From Thermaerobacter marianensis (GTDB lineage: Bacteria; Bacillota; Sulfobacillia; DVGY01), in the NCBI GenBank assembly GCA_020724425.1, contig DYGY01000021.1, positions 1 through 39,543 on the forward strand: a stretch of DNA of 39,543 bases, written 5' to 3'. The position numbers were made by a program, and so were the translations under genes. This document shows positions 19,688 to 31,691 of this stretch, piece after piece. The notes below the pieces were generated by a model, which searched no databases, had not been told where the DNA came from, and was given only the letters and a program-made list of their open reading frames with translations. Each line of letters begins with the position of its first letter. Within the stretch, counting starts at the first letter, position 1.

Positions 19688-22600
19688 TTGCTGAGGGGAA
19701 GTAGCTTGTCTCGTGTTGACCTACTAACAATCGTGTTGGGTTGGTCAATGGTTTTTTTTCTGATTCTTCAGGTGGCTCTTAGTGGTAATGCGAGGTATGA
19801 TTTTAATAAGGCGGACCTATTATTGATTAGTGTATTAGGCTTAGTTTTTGCTCTGGTTGAATGGGCAAGAGTTAAGCTACCATCCGGGTTTTTCCTTCTG
19901 CTCAGTCCTTCCATGCTTGTTGTATCTTTATGGCTTTATGGGCCTTTAGTTGCTTTAGGTATTCTTTTTTGGGGTATGGCTGTTAAGTCAATACCAGCAA
20001 AGACAGAACCCCTTGATGTGATGTATCAGACTACTCTTTACATATTCCCTCTATTTTTTGCTCAGGCTTCTGCTATATTAATGATTCAATATTTTCAAGG
20101 TTATCTTAGTTTTACTCTCCTTTATCAAACGTTTTCTCTAGCCATTGTAGACGTGGCTCCTTTAACTGTCAGGCAGTTGCGTTTAGCTCTTATGGGTTTG
20201 GCACCGATACCTGCTAGTTTTCTTTTCTTAACATTAGCTATATCTTTTGCGGTATTTTGCTTTACTAATTTTTTGGGATTTGGGCGCAAACGTTTTCCGG
20301 GAGAGAATACTTCCCAATCAATGTTTATTGAACTCCTTACTGTCAGGTTACCTAGTTACGGTGTAAATCTCTTTTTGGCTTTTGTGGTATTTCTTTTGCA
20401 CTCTGTGGGAGTTTTACTAGCCTGGCTAGTTTATCTGGGTATTGTGGGGTCAATTACCCTATTTTTGAGGGGTTTTGTGAGCCGTAATGAGAAACAGGCT
20501 TTAGAGAGACTTATCGGGATGCTTGATCAAGCTGAATACAGTTCCGATTCATATTGGTTATTAGAGTTATCTCAGGCTATTGGGAATAGGTTGAGATTAA
20601 GCTGGTCTGAGCTTGTCTATTTACGTTTCGCTGCGCTATTGCATGATATTCGTCTTAGTCCTGATGTTGTGGGTCTTAGGGTATATAAGCGAGAGGAAGC
20701 TGAAAGGATTATGCTTCATCCCCAGCAGGCTGCCTGTGAGATTAGCAAGCTTGCTAGTTTGAAACCTGTAGCTGAAATCGTGAAGTATCATCATGAACGT
20801 TGGGATGGTTATGGCTATCCTGAAGGTCTAAAGGGTGAGGAAATTCCTTTAGGAGCAAGAATTATGGGGGTTGTGGACTATTACATAGTTTTGCGGTCAC
20901 CCTCTTTGGAAAACAAGGTTATGTCTGAGGTAGAGGCTGTTGCCGCGGTTGAAAAGGAGAAGGGTAAGGCGTTTGACCCACGAGTTGTTGATGCTTTTCT
21001 GGATATTATGCAGGAATGGTTAGACCCAATGGTTGCTGTAACTAAGGAGTCAAGTTTTACGGTTTCTCAAGGGAGCAAGCCATATGATGATATGATCCAG
21101 AGACTTAAATCCTATGTGTTTGCTAGCAGTGCACAGGAAGAAGTTATCAGGGAAGAAATGCCTGTAGGCAGACGAGAGGAGAGACTGGTTCGTAAAGCGG
21201 AAGAGATTTTGGCTGTCAATAATTTTGGGCAGTTGTTGAATTCCTCTCTTAGTGTAAAGGAAGTTTCTGAAATCCTAGTCCAGTCTGCAGGTTATATTAC
21301 CAAGAGAAAGACTTTTGTGGCCTTAACTGTCAGTGATGAATGGTCGATTACAGCTACCTTTGGTTTTAAGCAGTTTACCGGAACTTGGCTAGGTCTTAAA
21401 GAAAAGGATCTTAAGAGATTAGAAACAGGGAAAAGCGTTGTTGTTCCTAGGAGTTCTCTGTCAACGTATCTGAGCTTTGTTGAGTTACATGAGCTTAACG
21501 AAGCTGGAGAGTTAATGTTAATACCTGTTATCTACCAGGAGAGTCTGTTGGGGATTCTAGGGTTAATTACTAGGGCCGGACAGTTATCTCCAGGTGAGAT
21601 GGAACAGAAGTTTCTTGAAGCCATTCTTAGACAGGCAGCCGTTGCCTTAAGAAGAATACAGAGACTAACAATAGCTGAACAGAGACTAGAAGAAAGTATT
21701 GGGATGCATCGTTTCCTAGCAATGATTCTAGAGACGATGACTGACCCCATCATAGCTATTGATAGAGAAGAGAATATCTTGCTTTTAAATAGGGCGGCTA
21801 GAGATCTGATGAAAAAGGTTGTCTCAGAAGATGAAGTATATACTGGAAGAAACATTGAAGAACTGTCTGTGCTAGCAGGTATTACAAGGTATATCAAAGC
21901 AGCATTAGAAAAGGAAAAACAGACTCATTTAAGTGAATTGGTAATCAGGGGACCTAGGGGTTCACGTTTAGTTGAGGTAACTATTAAACCCTTGCAGGAT
22001 GATACTAAGAATGCCAAGGGTGTTCTGATTGTTGGTAATGACAGAACAGAGGAGAAAAGATTGCAGGAAGAAATCAAAAGAGCAGAGAGACTAGCGGACA
22101 TTGGTCAGATGGCCGCCGGAGCCGCTCATGAGATTAAGAACCCCCTTACTTCCATCAAGGGCTTTGTGCAGATGATGCAGTATCGTATTAATGATAAGGA
22201 TCAGACTTGGAGTTCTGAGGATGTTGCTAGAAAGCAGCAACAATCTCTAAAATATCTTGATATAATCCAAAAGGAGATTGAACGTATTGACTCTATTGTT
22301 CAGGATCTTCTCTTAATGACAAGACATAGCAGTATGCAGAAGGTGCCTTGTAACTTGCAGAATACTATTAAAGAGATAGCATTGAGTTTAGAACCCTTAA
22401 GTGAAGAAAAGAGTGTTCAGTGGCAGATGGATTTCATGAAGTCTTCTCCGATTATTGATGCTGACCCTCGACAGTTGAAACAGGTCTTTGTTAATCTCTT
22501 TAAGAACGGTATTGAGGCAATGGCAACAGGGGGAACTTTGAATATATCTACAGGGATATATGATGAAAATCATGCTTTAATTGTTGTTGCTGATGAAGGT

Positions 22601-22810
22601 AAGGGGATATCTGAATCTGAGTTAGCTAGAATATTTGATCCATTCTATACAACTAAGGATGAGGGAACCGGTCTAGGTCTACCAGTTACATATGGAATTA
22701 TTCATAGGCATGGTGGCCAGCTGAAGGTGGAGAGCAAAGTTGGAGAAGGTACAAAGTTTTTGTTAATCTGGCCTCTAGCAAAAGGAGTTCGGGTATTTAA
22801 TCAGGAATAG
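19688..22810 (+). CDS. Membrane sensor histidine kinase with HD-GYP, GAF and PAS domains
   Basis: This 1040-residue protein has about seven to eight membrane helices in residues 10-265. A HD-GYP-like phosphodiesterase domain follows at about 290-440, a GAF domain at about 500-670, a PAS domain at about 690-800, a HisKA domain with His814 in HEIKNPLTSIKGF, and a HATPase_c domain to the end (DEGKGISESE and GTGLGLPVTYG). In the HD domain His319-Asp320 begin HDIRL instead of the usual HDIGK, but HHERWDGYGYP (from residue 368) and a later Asp (VVDYY) are kept. TTG 19688 is chosen because AGGAGGGAGGG lies seven bases upstream. No partner response regulator is adjacent; B. subtilis KinB-like kinases are similar in the last 250 residues only. 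Confidence 0.88.
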   Translation: MLRGSSLSRVDLLTIVLGWSMVFFLILQVALSGNARYDFNKADLLLISVLGLVFALVEWARVKLPSGFFLLLSPSMLVVSLWLYGPLVALGILFWGMAVKSIPAKTEPLDVMYQTTLYIFPLFFAQASAILMIQYFQGYLSFTLLYQTFSLAIVDVAPLTVRQLRLALMGLAPIPASFLFLTLAISFAVFCFTNFLGFGRKRFPGENTSQSMFIELLTVRLPSYGVNLFLAFVVFLLHSVGVLLAWLVYLGIVGSITLFLRGFVSRNEKQALERLIGMLDQAEYSSDSYWLLELSQAIGNRLRLSWSELVYLRFAALLHDIRLSPDVVGLRVYKREEAERIMLHPQQAACEISKLASLKPVAEIVKYHHERWDGYGYPEGLKGEEIPLGARIMGVVDYYIVLRSPSLENKVMSEVEAVAAVEKEKGKAFDPRVVDAFLDIMQEWLDPMVAVTKESSFTVSQGSKPYDDMIQRLKSYVFASSAQEEVIREEMPVGRREERLVRKAEEILAVNNFGQLLNSSLSVKEVSEILVQSAGYITKRKTFVALTVSDEWSITATFGFKQFTGTWLGLKEKDLKRLETGKSVVVPRSSLSTYLSFVELHELNEAGELMLIPVIYQESLLGILGLITRAGQLSPGEMEQKFLEAILRQAAVALRRIQRLTIAEQRLEESIGMHRFLAMILETMTDPIIAIDREENILLLNRAARDLMKKVVSEDEVYTGRNIEELSVLAGITRYIKAALEKEKQTHLSELVIRGPRGSRLVEVTIKPLQDDTKNAKGVLIVGNDRTEEKRLQEEIKRAERLADIGQMAAGAAHEIKNPLTSIKGFVQMMQYRINDKDQTWSSEDVARKQQQSLKYLDIIQKEIERIDSIVQDLLLMTRHSSMQKVPCNLQNTIKEIALSLEPLSEEKSVQWQMDFMKSSPIIDADPRQLKQVFVNLFKNGIEAMATGGTLNISTGIYDENHALIVVADEGKGISESELARIFDPFYTTKDEGTGLGLPVTYGIIHRHGGQLKVESKVGEGTKFLLIWPLAKGVRVFNQE

Positions 22811-22822
22811 TGAAAGGATTGA

Positions 22823-24923
22823 TTGGCAGAAAGGATGTCTTTAGTGAGTGAATTGTTGCATGGATTGAATAGGGAACAGCAGGAAGCAGTGAAGATCAAG
22901 GATGGTCCCGCTTTAATTCTAGCTGGGGCAGGCAGTGGTAAGACAAGAGTATTGACTCGCAGAATAGCCTATCTTGTTTCTTTGGGAGTTAGCCCTTCAG
23001 ATATTCTCGCCATTACCTTTACTAACAAGGCTGCAGGTGAAATGAAAGATAGAGTAGCTGAGTTACTCGATACTGACATTAGCAGAATGTGGGTCAGTAC
23101 CTTTCATTCAGCCTGTCATCGAATATTAAGAAGGGATATTGATAAGCTTGGGTATAACCGGAGTTTTGCTATTGCTGATACCACAGATCAGAAGGCTTTA
23201 GTTAAGCGATGTTTGGATGAGTTCAATCTAGATGATAAGAAATATACTCCAGCGATGGTTTCGGGAAAGATTAGTAATATAAAGAATTCGTTGCAGTCTC
23301 CTGAAGAGTATGCTAAAAGAGCAGGAGATTTCTTTTCTGTAAGGATGGTGGATATTTACTATGCTTACCAGAAAAAACTAAAGGAGAACAATGCGGTAGA
23401 TTTTGATGATCTCTTGCTTTTAACTGTTCAGTTATTTAGGGAACATCCAGATGTTCTTAAGTATTACCAGGAGAAGTTTAAGTATATTATGGTGGATGAG
23501 TATCAGGATACCAATCATGTACAGTATGTTTTAATTAAGCTTTTGAGTGCTAGATATGAGAATCTGTTTGTGGTTGGGGATTCTGATCAGAGTATTTTTG
23601 GTTGGCGGGGTGCTGACTTAACCAATATACTTAACTTTGAGGAGGACTTTCCGGAAGCAGTGGTAGTTAAGCTAGAAAGGAATTATCGCTCTACGGGGAA
23701 TATTCTTTCAGCGGCCCATCAGGTTATCAGTAATAATGTTTATCGTAAGGAGAAAAAGCTTTGGACTGAAGAGGGACCTGGAGAGAAGATCTCTCTTGTC
23801 CGCTTAAATACCGGAGAAGAAGAAGCCAGATTTTTGGCAGAAGAGATTGGTCGTTTAAGAAGGGATGGGTATGCCTATGGCGATGTTGCCGTATTATATC
23901 GTACCCATGCACAATCCCGTGCGCTTGAGGATGCTTTGATGTCTAGAGGAATTCCCTATGGTCTGGTGGGGGGAGTTAAGTTTTATGAGAGAAAAGAGAT
24001 TAAGGATATTCTTGCCTATCTTAATTTGATTATAAATCCTGAGAATATGATTAGTTTTCAGAGGGTTATCAATGTTCCGGCAAGGGGTATTGGGGAAAGA
24101 AGTATTGCTAGGTTAGAGATTTTTGCAAAGAGACATAATCTGAGTGCTTTTGCTGCTCTAGGCCATGTGGATGAGATTGATGGTTTAACAGCTAAACAGA
24201 AGCAGGGGATGAAGTCTTTTTATGAGCTTATTAGAAGCTGGCAGGCTCTTGATGAGGGTTTGTTTGTCCTGGTTCAGAGGGTTATGGAGGAAAGTGGCTA
24301 CCTAGCATATCTTCAGGAACAGGCTAATAGGGAAGCAGCTGACAGGTTAGAGAACTTACAGGAGTTTCTTTCTGTCGTGAGGGAATATCTAGAATCTGGT
24401 CAGGTTGATGACTTAGAGACTTTTCTGGCAGAGATATCGTTAACTACTGATTTGGATACCTGGTCTGCTGAGGAAAGCAAGGTTACCCTAATGACTTTGC
24501 ATAGTGCTAAAGGGCTTGAGTTTCCAGTTGTTTTCTTAACGGGTATGGAAGAGGGAACCTTTCCCCACTCTCGTTCTCTTGAGAATGATAATGAGCTTGA
24601 AGAAGAGAGAAGGCTCTGCTATGTTGGGATAACTAGGGCAGAGAAGAAACTATATTTAAGTTATGTGGATACTCGGAAGGTTTATGGTGTAGATCAGATG
24701 CGTTTGCCTTCAAGATTCCTTGATGAGCTACCTGAAGAGGTAATAGTAAGTTCCGGTAAGGTGATGGGAGTTAAGCCTTTTAAGGGAGAGTTTTTTGCTG
24801 GAGATAGGGTGATTCATCCAAAATGGGGAAATGGTACAATTGTTTCAACTAGAGGCAGTGGGGATAATCTTGAGTTAAGTATTGCTTTTAATAGCCTGGG
24901 TATAAAGCAGGTGTTAGCTAAAT

Positions 24924-24946
<23 letters not shown>
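22823..24946 (+). CDS. pcrA: ATP-dependent DNA helicase PcrA
   Basis: A 707-residue superfamily 1A 3'-5' helicase. Motif I is AGAGSGKTRVL near residue 34, motif Ia TFTNKAAGEMK, motif II VDEYQDTN, motif III GDSDQSIFGWRGAD, motif IV RNYRST, motif V LMTLHSAKGLEFPVVFLTG and motif VI ERRLCYVGITRAEKKL. The C-terminal Tudor-like domain FKGEFFAGDRVIHPKWGNGTI is the RNA polymerase-binding part seen in PcrA. It acts in repair and replication, and removes RecA or stalled polymerase. The start is TTG (AAAGGA just upstream); ATG 22835 is possible. It precedes ligA, as in other Firmicutes, with a DUF368 gene in between. Confidence 0.95.
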
Positions 24947-27686
<2,740 letters not shown>

Positions 27687-27717
27687 CGAGGGAAGTTTAC
27701 AAGAAGGAGGATCTTTT

Positions 27718-28020
27718 ATGGCTATTGGTGCAAAAGATGTAAAGCATGTGGCTAAGCTAGCAAGATTAGGCTTAAGTGAAGAAGAGATCACCACTTATAC
27801 AAAACAACTAAATGATATTCTTGAGCATATGGATAAGCTTAATGCTCTTAATACTGAAAATATTGATCCTTTAACCCATGCTATCCCGGGACATCTGAAT
27901 GTAATGAGACCTGATGGGGTTAGAGAGGGTCTTTCTAGAGAAGCTGCGTTAAGCAATGCTCCACAGAGCAATGAAAGATATTTTAAGGTGTCACGTATGG
28001 TTGGGGAGGGTGAGAAATGA
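27718..28020 (+). CDS. gatC: Asp-tRNA(Asn)/Glu-tRNA(Gln) amidotransferase subunit C
   Basis: GatC is the small subunit that wraps around GatA and GatB and stabilises the complex. The 100-residue protein has the family features [41 protein letters not shown], and the C-terminal LRPDGV-like [19 protein letters not shown]. The ATG has AAGGAGGA upstream. It is the first gene of gatCAB and overlaps gatA by 4 bases (ATGA). Confidence 0.96.
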   Translation: MAIGAKDVKHVAKLARLGLSEEEITTYTKQLNDILEHMDKLNALNTENIDPLTHAIPGHLNVMRPDGVREGLSREAALSNAPQSNERYFKVSRMVGEGEK

Positions 28021-29468
28021 TTTATGCAAAGACTGCTCATGAACTCCATCAGTTGCTTATCAAGGGTGAAATCAGTTCAAAAGAGGTTGTTAGTGCGGTT
28101 CTAGAGAGAATTGATGGGGTAGAGACTGATATCAATGCTTACATAACTATTAATGAAGAGGCTTTGGCTCAGGCTGAAAGAGCTGATCGTATGATTAGGG
28201 ATGGTAAGGCTACCCCTTTAACAGGTATCCCTGTAGCTGTAAAGGATAATATGTCTACTAAAGGGATTAGAACTACTTGTGCCTCCAACATGTTAAAGGA
28301 TTATGTACCTCCCTATAATGCTACTGCAGTTGAGAAACTTATTGAGGCTGGAGCCATTATTATTGGAAAAACCAATTTAGATGAGTTTGCTATGGGTTCT
28401 TCTTGTGAAAATTCAGCTTTTAAGCAAACAAAGAATCCTTGGGATTTAAGCAAGGTGCCGGGGGGTTCTAGTGGTGGTTCTGCTGCTGCTGTTGCTGCAG
28501 GTGAAGCTATTATGGCTCTTGGTTCTGATACAGGAGGTTCTATTAGGCAACCGGCTGCTTTTACTGGGGTAGTTGGTCTTAAACCTACCTATGGTAGGGT
28601 TTCGCGGTATGGACTTGTTGCTTTTGCTTCATCATTAGACCAGATTGGTCCCTTTGCTAGGGATGTGGAGGATGCAGCTAATCTGCTTAGTGTTATCTCA
28701 GGTCATGATCCTTTAGATTCCACTTCAATTCCTGGTAAAGAGAGTGATTTCTCTTTAGATGGAGCTTCTGTGAAAGGATTAAGGGTTGGTATTCCTAAGG
28801 AGTTTATGACTGAGGGGTTAGATCCTGTTATCAGGGATGCCATTAACCGGGCGGCACAGTTGCTTGAAGATGAGGGCGCTTCTGTCAAGGAGTGTAGTCT
28901 ACCTCATAGTGAGTATGCTCTGTCAGCATACTACATTATTGCTCCGGCAGAGGCTTCTTCTAATCTGGCCAGGTTTGATGGGGTCAGGTATGGTTTAAGA
29001 GTTTCTGGTGATAACCATACTGATATGTTCATTAGATCCCGGCAGGAGGGTTTTGGTCCAGAGGTCAAAAGGAGAATTATGCTAGGGACCTATGCTCTTA
29101 GTGCCGGCTATTATGATGCCTATTACAAGAAGGCCCTGCAGGTACGTAATCTTATTAAGCAGGATTTTGATCATGTATTTGCTGATTTTGATGTTATCCT
29201 ATCACCAACCACACCTTCTGTTGCTTTTGGATTAGGTGAGAAGGTTGATGATCCCTTAAGCATGTATTTGAGTGATGTCTACACTATTCCAGTCAATATG
29301 GCTGGTTTACCTGGATTGTCTTTGCCTTTTGGTTTTAACAACGGGTTACCTATTGGTGTACAGCTAATCGGTGGTCTCTGGCAGGAACGGAAGCTCTTAC
29401 AGGTTGGTAAGGTGTTAGAACAAGCTACTGGCTATGTACCGGTGGTACCCGAAAGGGGAGATAGATAA
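28017..29468 (+). CDS. gatA: Asp-tRNA(Asn)/Glu-tRNA(Gln) amidotransferase subunit A
   Basis: GatA is the amidase that releases ammonia from glutamine for GatB. The 483-residue protein has the amidase signature [34 protein letters not shown], carrying the cis-Ser and the nucleophile Ser, and the catalytic Lys in [11 protein letters not shown]. The family-typical [13 protein letters not shown] is present. It overlaps gatC by 4 bases and gatB by 1 base. Its presence indicates that Gln-tRNA or Asn-tRNA is made by the indirect route. Confidence 0.97.
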   Translation: MIYAKTAHELHQLLIKGEISSKEVVSAVLERIDGVETDINAYITINEEALAQAERADRMIRDGKATPLTGIPVAVKDNMSTKGIRTTCASNMLKDYVPPYNATAVEKLIEAGAIIIGKTNLDEFAMGSSCENSAFKQTKNPWDLSKVPGGSSGGSAAAVAAGEAIMALGSDTGGSIRQPAAFTGVVGLKPTYGRVSRYGLVAFASSLDQIGPFARDVEDAANLLSVISGHDPLDSTSIPGKESDFSLDGASVKGLRVGIPKEFMTEGLDPVIRDAINRAAQLLEDEGASVKECSLPHSEYALSAYYIIAPAEASSNLARFDGVRYGLRVSGDNHTDMFIRSRQEGFGPEVKRRIMLGTYALSAGYYDAYYKKALQVRNLIKQDFDHVFADFDVILSPTTPSVAFGLGEKVDDPLSMYLSDVYTIPVNMAGLPGLSLPFGFNNGLPIGVQLIGGLWQERKLLQVGKVLEQATGYVPVVPERGDR

Positions 29469-30898
29469 TGGGATATAAGACTACTATAGGTTTAGAGGTT
29501 CATGTGGAGTTAAAGACAGAGAGCAAGGTTTTCTGTGGGTGTTCAACCGCTTTTGGTCAGGAACCCAATACACAGGTTTGTCCTGTCTGTCTAGGACTCC
29601 CGGGAGCTCTTCCGGTTCTTAATAAGAAGGCTCTTGAATATATTATTGCAGTGGGACTGGCCCTTAATTGTGAGATTAATGAAGATACAAAGTTTGATCG
29701 TAAGAACTATCATTATCCGGATTTGCCTAAAGCCTATCAGATTTCCCAGTATGATAAGCCGGTGGCCAAGAATGGCTACCTTGATATTGAAGTGGATGGC
29801 AAAATAAGAAGGATTGGTATTACAAGGGTTCATCTTGAGGAGGATACTGGGAAAGCTATTCATGGAGAAGATGGTTCATATCTAGATTTTAATCGTTCTG
29901 GGGTACCATTGATTGAGATTGTCTCAGAACCTGATCTTGAGTCTCCAGAAGAAGCCAGACTATACTTGAATAAGTTGAAGAATATTATTGCCTATACCGG
30001 TGTATCTGATGTGAAGATGGAAGAGGGTTCTTTACGTTGTGATGCTAATATCTCCTTAAGACCTGAGGGTACAGAGGAATATGGTAATGTGGTCGAAGTA
30101 AAGAATATGAATTCGTTTAGGTCTGTAAAGAAAGCTTTAGAGTATGAAGAAATAAGGCAGGCTGAGCTTTTAGATATGGGTCAGGAAATCGTTAGAGAAA
30201 CAAGGCACTGGCAGGAAACTGAGGGATATACTTTCAGTTCTAGAAGCAAAGAAGAGGCTCATGACTACAGGTATTTTCCGGAACCTGATCTTGTTCCGAT
30301 GAGTATTTCAAAGGAACAGATAGAAAGAATCAGGGAGAGTATGCCAGAGTTACCTGATCAGAAAAAGGAACGCTTTGTTTCTAGTTATGGCCTACCGGTT
30401 TATGATGCAGAGGTTTTAACCGAGTCAAAAGAGCTTGCTTCCCTATTTGAGGATATTGTAGCTTCATTTAATCAACCTAAGAAGGTTAGTAACTGGTTGA
30501 TGGGTGAGGTTTTAAGGTTATTAAAGGATGGCGGTCAGGAACTAGCTGATATGCCTTTAAAATCAGAAGATATTGTTGAGTTACTAAAATTGGTGGACAA
30601 TGATACCATTAGCAACAGTGCTGGAAAAGTAGTGTTTGAAGAAATGTTTAAGACTGGCAAGAAAGCAATGGTAGTCATTGAAGAAAAGGGTTTAAAACAG
30701 ATCAGTGATAAGGAAGAGTTAGTTGCACTAGTTAGGGATGTTCTGAATAAGAATGAAGGGCAAGTAAATGATTATCATAATGGCAAAGAAAAATTATTTG
30801 GTTTCTTTGTTGGTCAGGTGATGAAAATTAGTAAAGGGAAGGCAAATCCTGGGCTTGTCAACGAAATATTAACTGAGGAGTTGAATCGGCTAAAATAG
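29468..30898 (+). CDS. gatB: Asp-tRNA(Asn)/Glu-tRNA(Gln) amidotransferase subunit B
   Basis: GatB phosphorylates the misacylated Glu-tRNA(Gln) or Asp-tRNA(Asn) and amidates it with ammonia from GatA. The 476-residue protein starts with IGLEVHVELKTESKVFCGCS. It has the zinc-site cysteines CGC and CPVCLGLPG, then FDRKNYHYPDLPKAYQISQY, the GatB signature. The C-terminal GatB/YqeY tail, which binds tRNA, covers about residues 330-476. The ATG shares a base with the gatA stop (TAATG). Confidence 0.97.
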   Translation: MGYKTTIGLEVHVELKTESKVFCGCSTAFGQEPNTQVCPVCLGLPGALPVLNKKALEYIIAVGLALNCEINEDTKFDRKNYHYPDLPKAYQISQYDKPVAKNGYLDIEVDGKIRRIGITRVHLEEDTGKAIHGEDGSYLDFNRSGVPLIEIVSEPDLESPEEARLYLNKLKNIIAYTGVSDVKMEEGSLRCDANISLRPEGTEEYGNVVEVKNMNSFRSVKKALEYEEIRQAELLDMGQEIVRETRHWQETEGYTFSSRSKEEAHDYRYFPEPDLVPMSISKEQIERIRESMPELPDQKKERFVSSYGLPVYDAEVLTESKELASLFEDIVASFNQPKKVSNWLMGEVLRLLKDGGQELADMPLKSEDIVELLKLVDNDTISNSAGKVVFEEMFKTGKKAMVVIEEKGLKQISDKEELVALVRDVLNKNEGQVNDYHNGKEKLFGFFVGQVMKISKGKANPGLVNEILTEELNRLK

Positions 30899-30902
30899 GT
30901 TC

Positions 30903-30931
30903 TTGACACTGTATTGGCCATATATTAGAAT
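30903..30931 (+). promoter_or_regulatory. Strong sigma-A promoter of the decarboxylase gene
   Basis: TTGACA (30903-30908), a 17-base spacer and TAGAAT (30926-30931) form a near-consensus promoter, placing the RNA start near 30938. It is flanked by a 7-bp inverted repeat, TAGGTTC (30896-30902) and GAACCTA (30948-30954), which may be an operator. Confidence 0.8.
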
Positions 30932-30937
30932 AGGATT

Positions 30938-31073
30938 CGACAATTAGGAACCTAGTTTCGCTTAAAGGGTTGGGGCTGCCTTGGCGCCTGACTTTGATTA
31001 TCCCCCGTGGCGAAAACGATGGTCCCGGCTAGCCTGAAAGGGCTAGAAGAATAAAATATAGGGGGGATTTTCT
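30938..31073 (+). ncRNA. Structured 5' leader of the decarboxylase gene, candidate riboswitch
   Basis: The roughly 136-base leader can fold into nested stems. The outer stem is GTTTCGC (30955-30961) with GCGAAAAC (31010-31017), one bulge. Inside it, TTAAAG (30962-30967) pairs with CTTTGA (30992-30997). Innermost, GGC-T-GC (30974-30979) pairs with GCGCC (30984-30988). This leaves TCCCCC (31001-31006) free, complementary to the ribosome binding site GGGGGA (31062-31067). A further hairpin, CTAGCC/GGCTAG (31029-31046), lies between. I do not recognise it as a known riboswitch class; SAM or polyamine control is inferred from the gene downstream. Confidence 0.55.
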
Positions 31074-31487
31074 ATGACCAAAACCCACAATATTCATGAA
31101 ACGCTAGGGCAGCATATTTTGCTGGATGTATGGGAAACAGATTTTGAGAAGTTGAATGATTCAGGATTTATTAAACAGATTATGCTTGAGGCTGCTGAAG
31201 TATCTGGAGCAACAGTAATTACATCAACCTTTCAGGAATTTCCTGTACAGGGGCTGAGTGGTGTTGTTGTTCTATCAGAATCCCATATCTCAGTGCATAC
31301 TTATCCTGAACATGGTTATGCTTCATTTGATATTTACACTTGTGGTGAGCATGTAGATCCCAGATTGGCATGTGAGTACATTGTTAATAAGCTGGGAACA
31401 AGAAGATACTATGAGCGTGAGTTTGTTAGAGGAAAAGCTGAGACTGGAATTATAGAGGCTAGAAATAAAGCGGAAGTTTGTGCTTGA
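31074..31487 (+). CDS. speD: S-adenosylmethionine decarboxylase proenzyme
   Basis: This pyruvoyl enzyme makes decarboxylated SAM, the aminopropyl donor for spermidine. The 137-residue protein is the short prokaryotic class 1B type (SpeH in Bacillus). Self-cleavage occurs between Glu69 and Ser70 in SESHISVHTYPE, where Ser70 becomes the pyruvoyl group. His75 and Cys90 (YTCGEH) are the processing and catalytic residues. The gene forms a one-gene unit with its own promoter, a structured leader and a strong terminator. No spermidine synthase gene is nearby. The GGGGGGA ribosome binding site is six bases before the ATG and is complementary to part of the leader. Confidence 0.96.
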   Translation: MTKTHNIHETLGQHILLDVWETDFEKLNDSGFIKQIMLEAAEVSGATVITSTFQEFPVQGLSGVVVLSESHISVHTYPEHGYASFDIYTCGEHVDPRLACEYIVNKLGTRRYYEREFVRGKAETGIIEARNKAEVCA

Positions 31488-31507
31488 AAACTTAGAAGAT
31501 GTTTACT

Positions 31508-31540
31508 GAGAACTGTTATATGGCAGTTCTCTTTTTTTTT
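31508..31540 (+). terminator. Rho-independent terminator of the decarboxylase gene
   Basis: A perfect 8-bp stem, GAGAACTG (31508-31515) with CAGTTCTC (31524-31531), and an 8-base loop are followed by nine T residues. A second small hairpin, ATTCTGC (31546-31552) with GCAGAAT (31561-31567), comes right after it. Confidence 0.95.
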
Positions 31541-31640
31541 GTAGGATTCTGCCCAATAATGCAGAATTGATTAGTGGTCGGCTGGGTAGTTTAGATACCA
31601 TGGAACTAAGTACATAGCCTATTGCCAGATATTAAGCAAA

Positions 31641-31691
31641 GGAGGTGGCATAGGCAAGAGACCTTCTTTGCATTTCTTGCCTAGTTATATG
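31641..31691 (+). promoter_or_regulatory. Shine-Dalgarno and bridging hairpin before the RND pump start
   Basis: A perfect GGAGG (31641-31645, within AAAGGAGGTGG) lies 43 bases before ATG 31689, far too far for normal initiation. A 9-bp perfect hairpin, TAGGCAAGA (31651-31659) with TCTTGCCTA (31675-31683), occupies the space between. If it forms, 5 bases on each side remain, giving an effective spacing of 10. The in-frame TTG 31668 lies in the loop. Confidence 0.55.

Noticed and set aside
30938-31073. T-box, SAM-I or TPP element in the decarboxylase leader
   Set aside because: None of the conserved bulges or core motifs of these classes is present, and there is no terminator before the gene.
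31668-31670. TTG start of the RND pump
   Set aside because: It has no ribosome binding site near it, lies in a hairpin loop, and adds residues absent from the family N-terminus.
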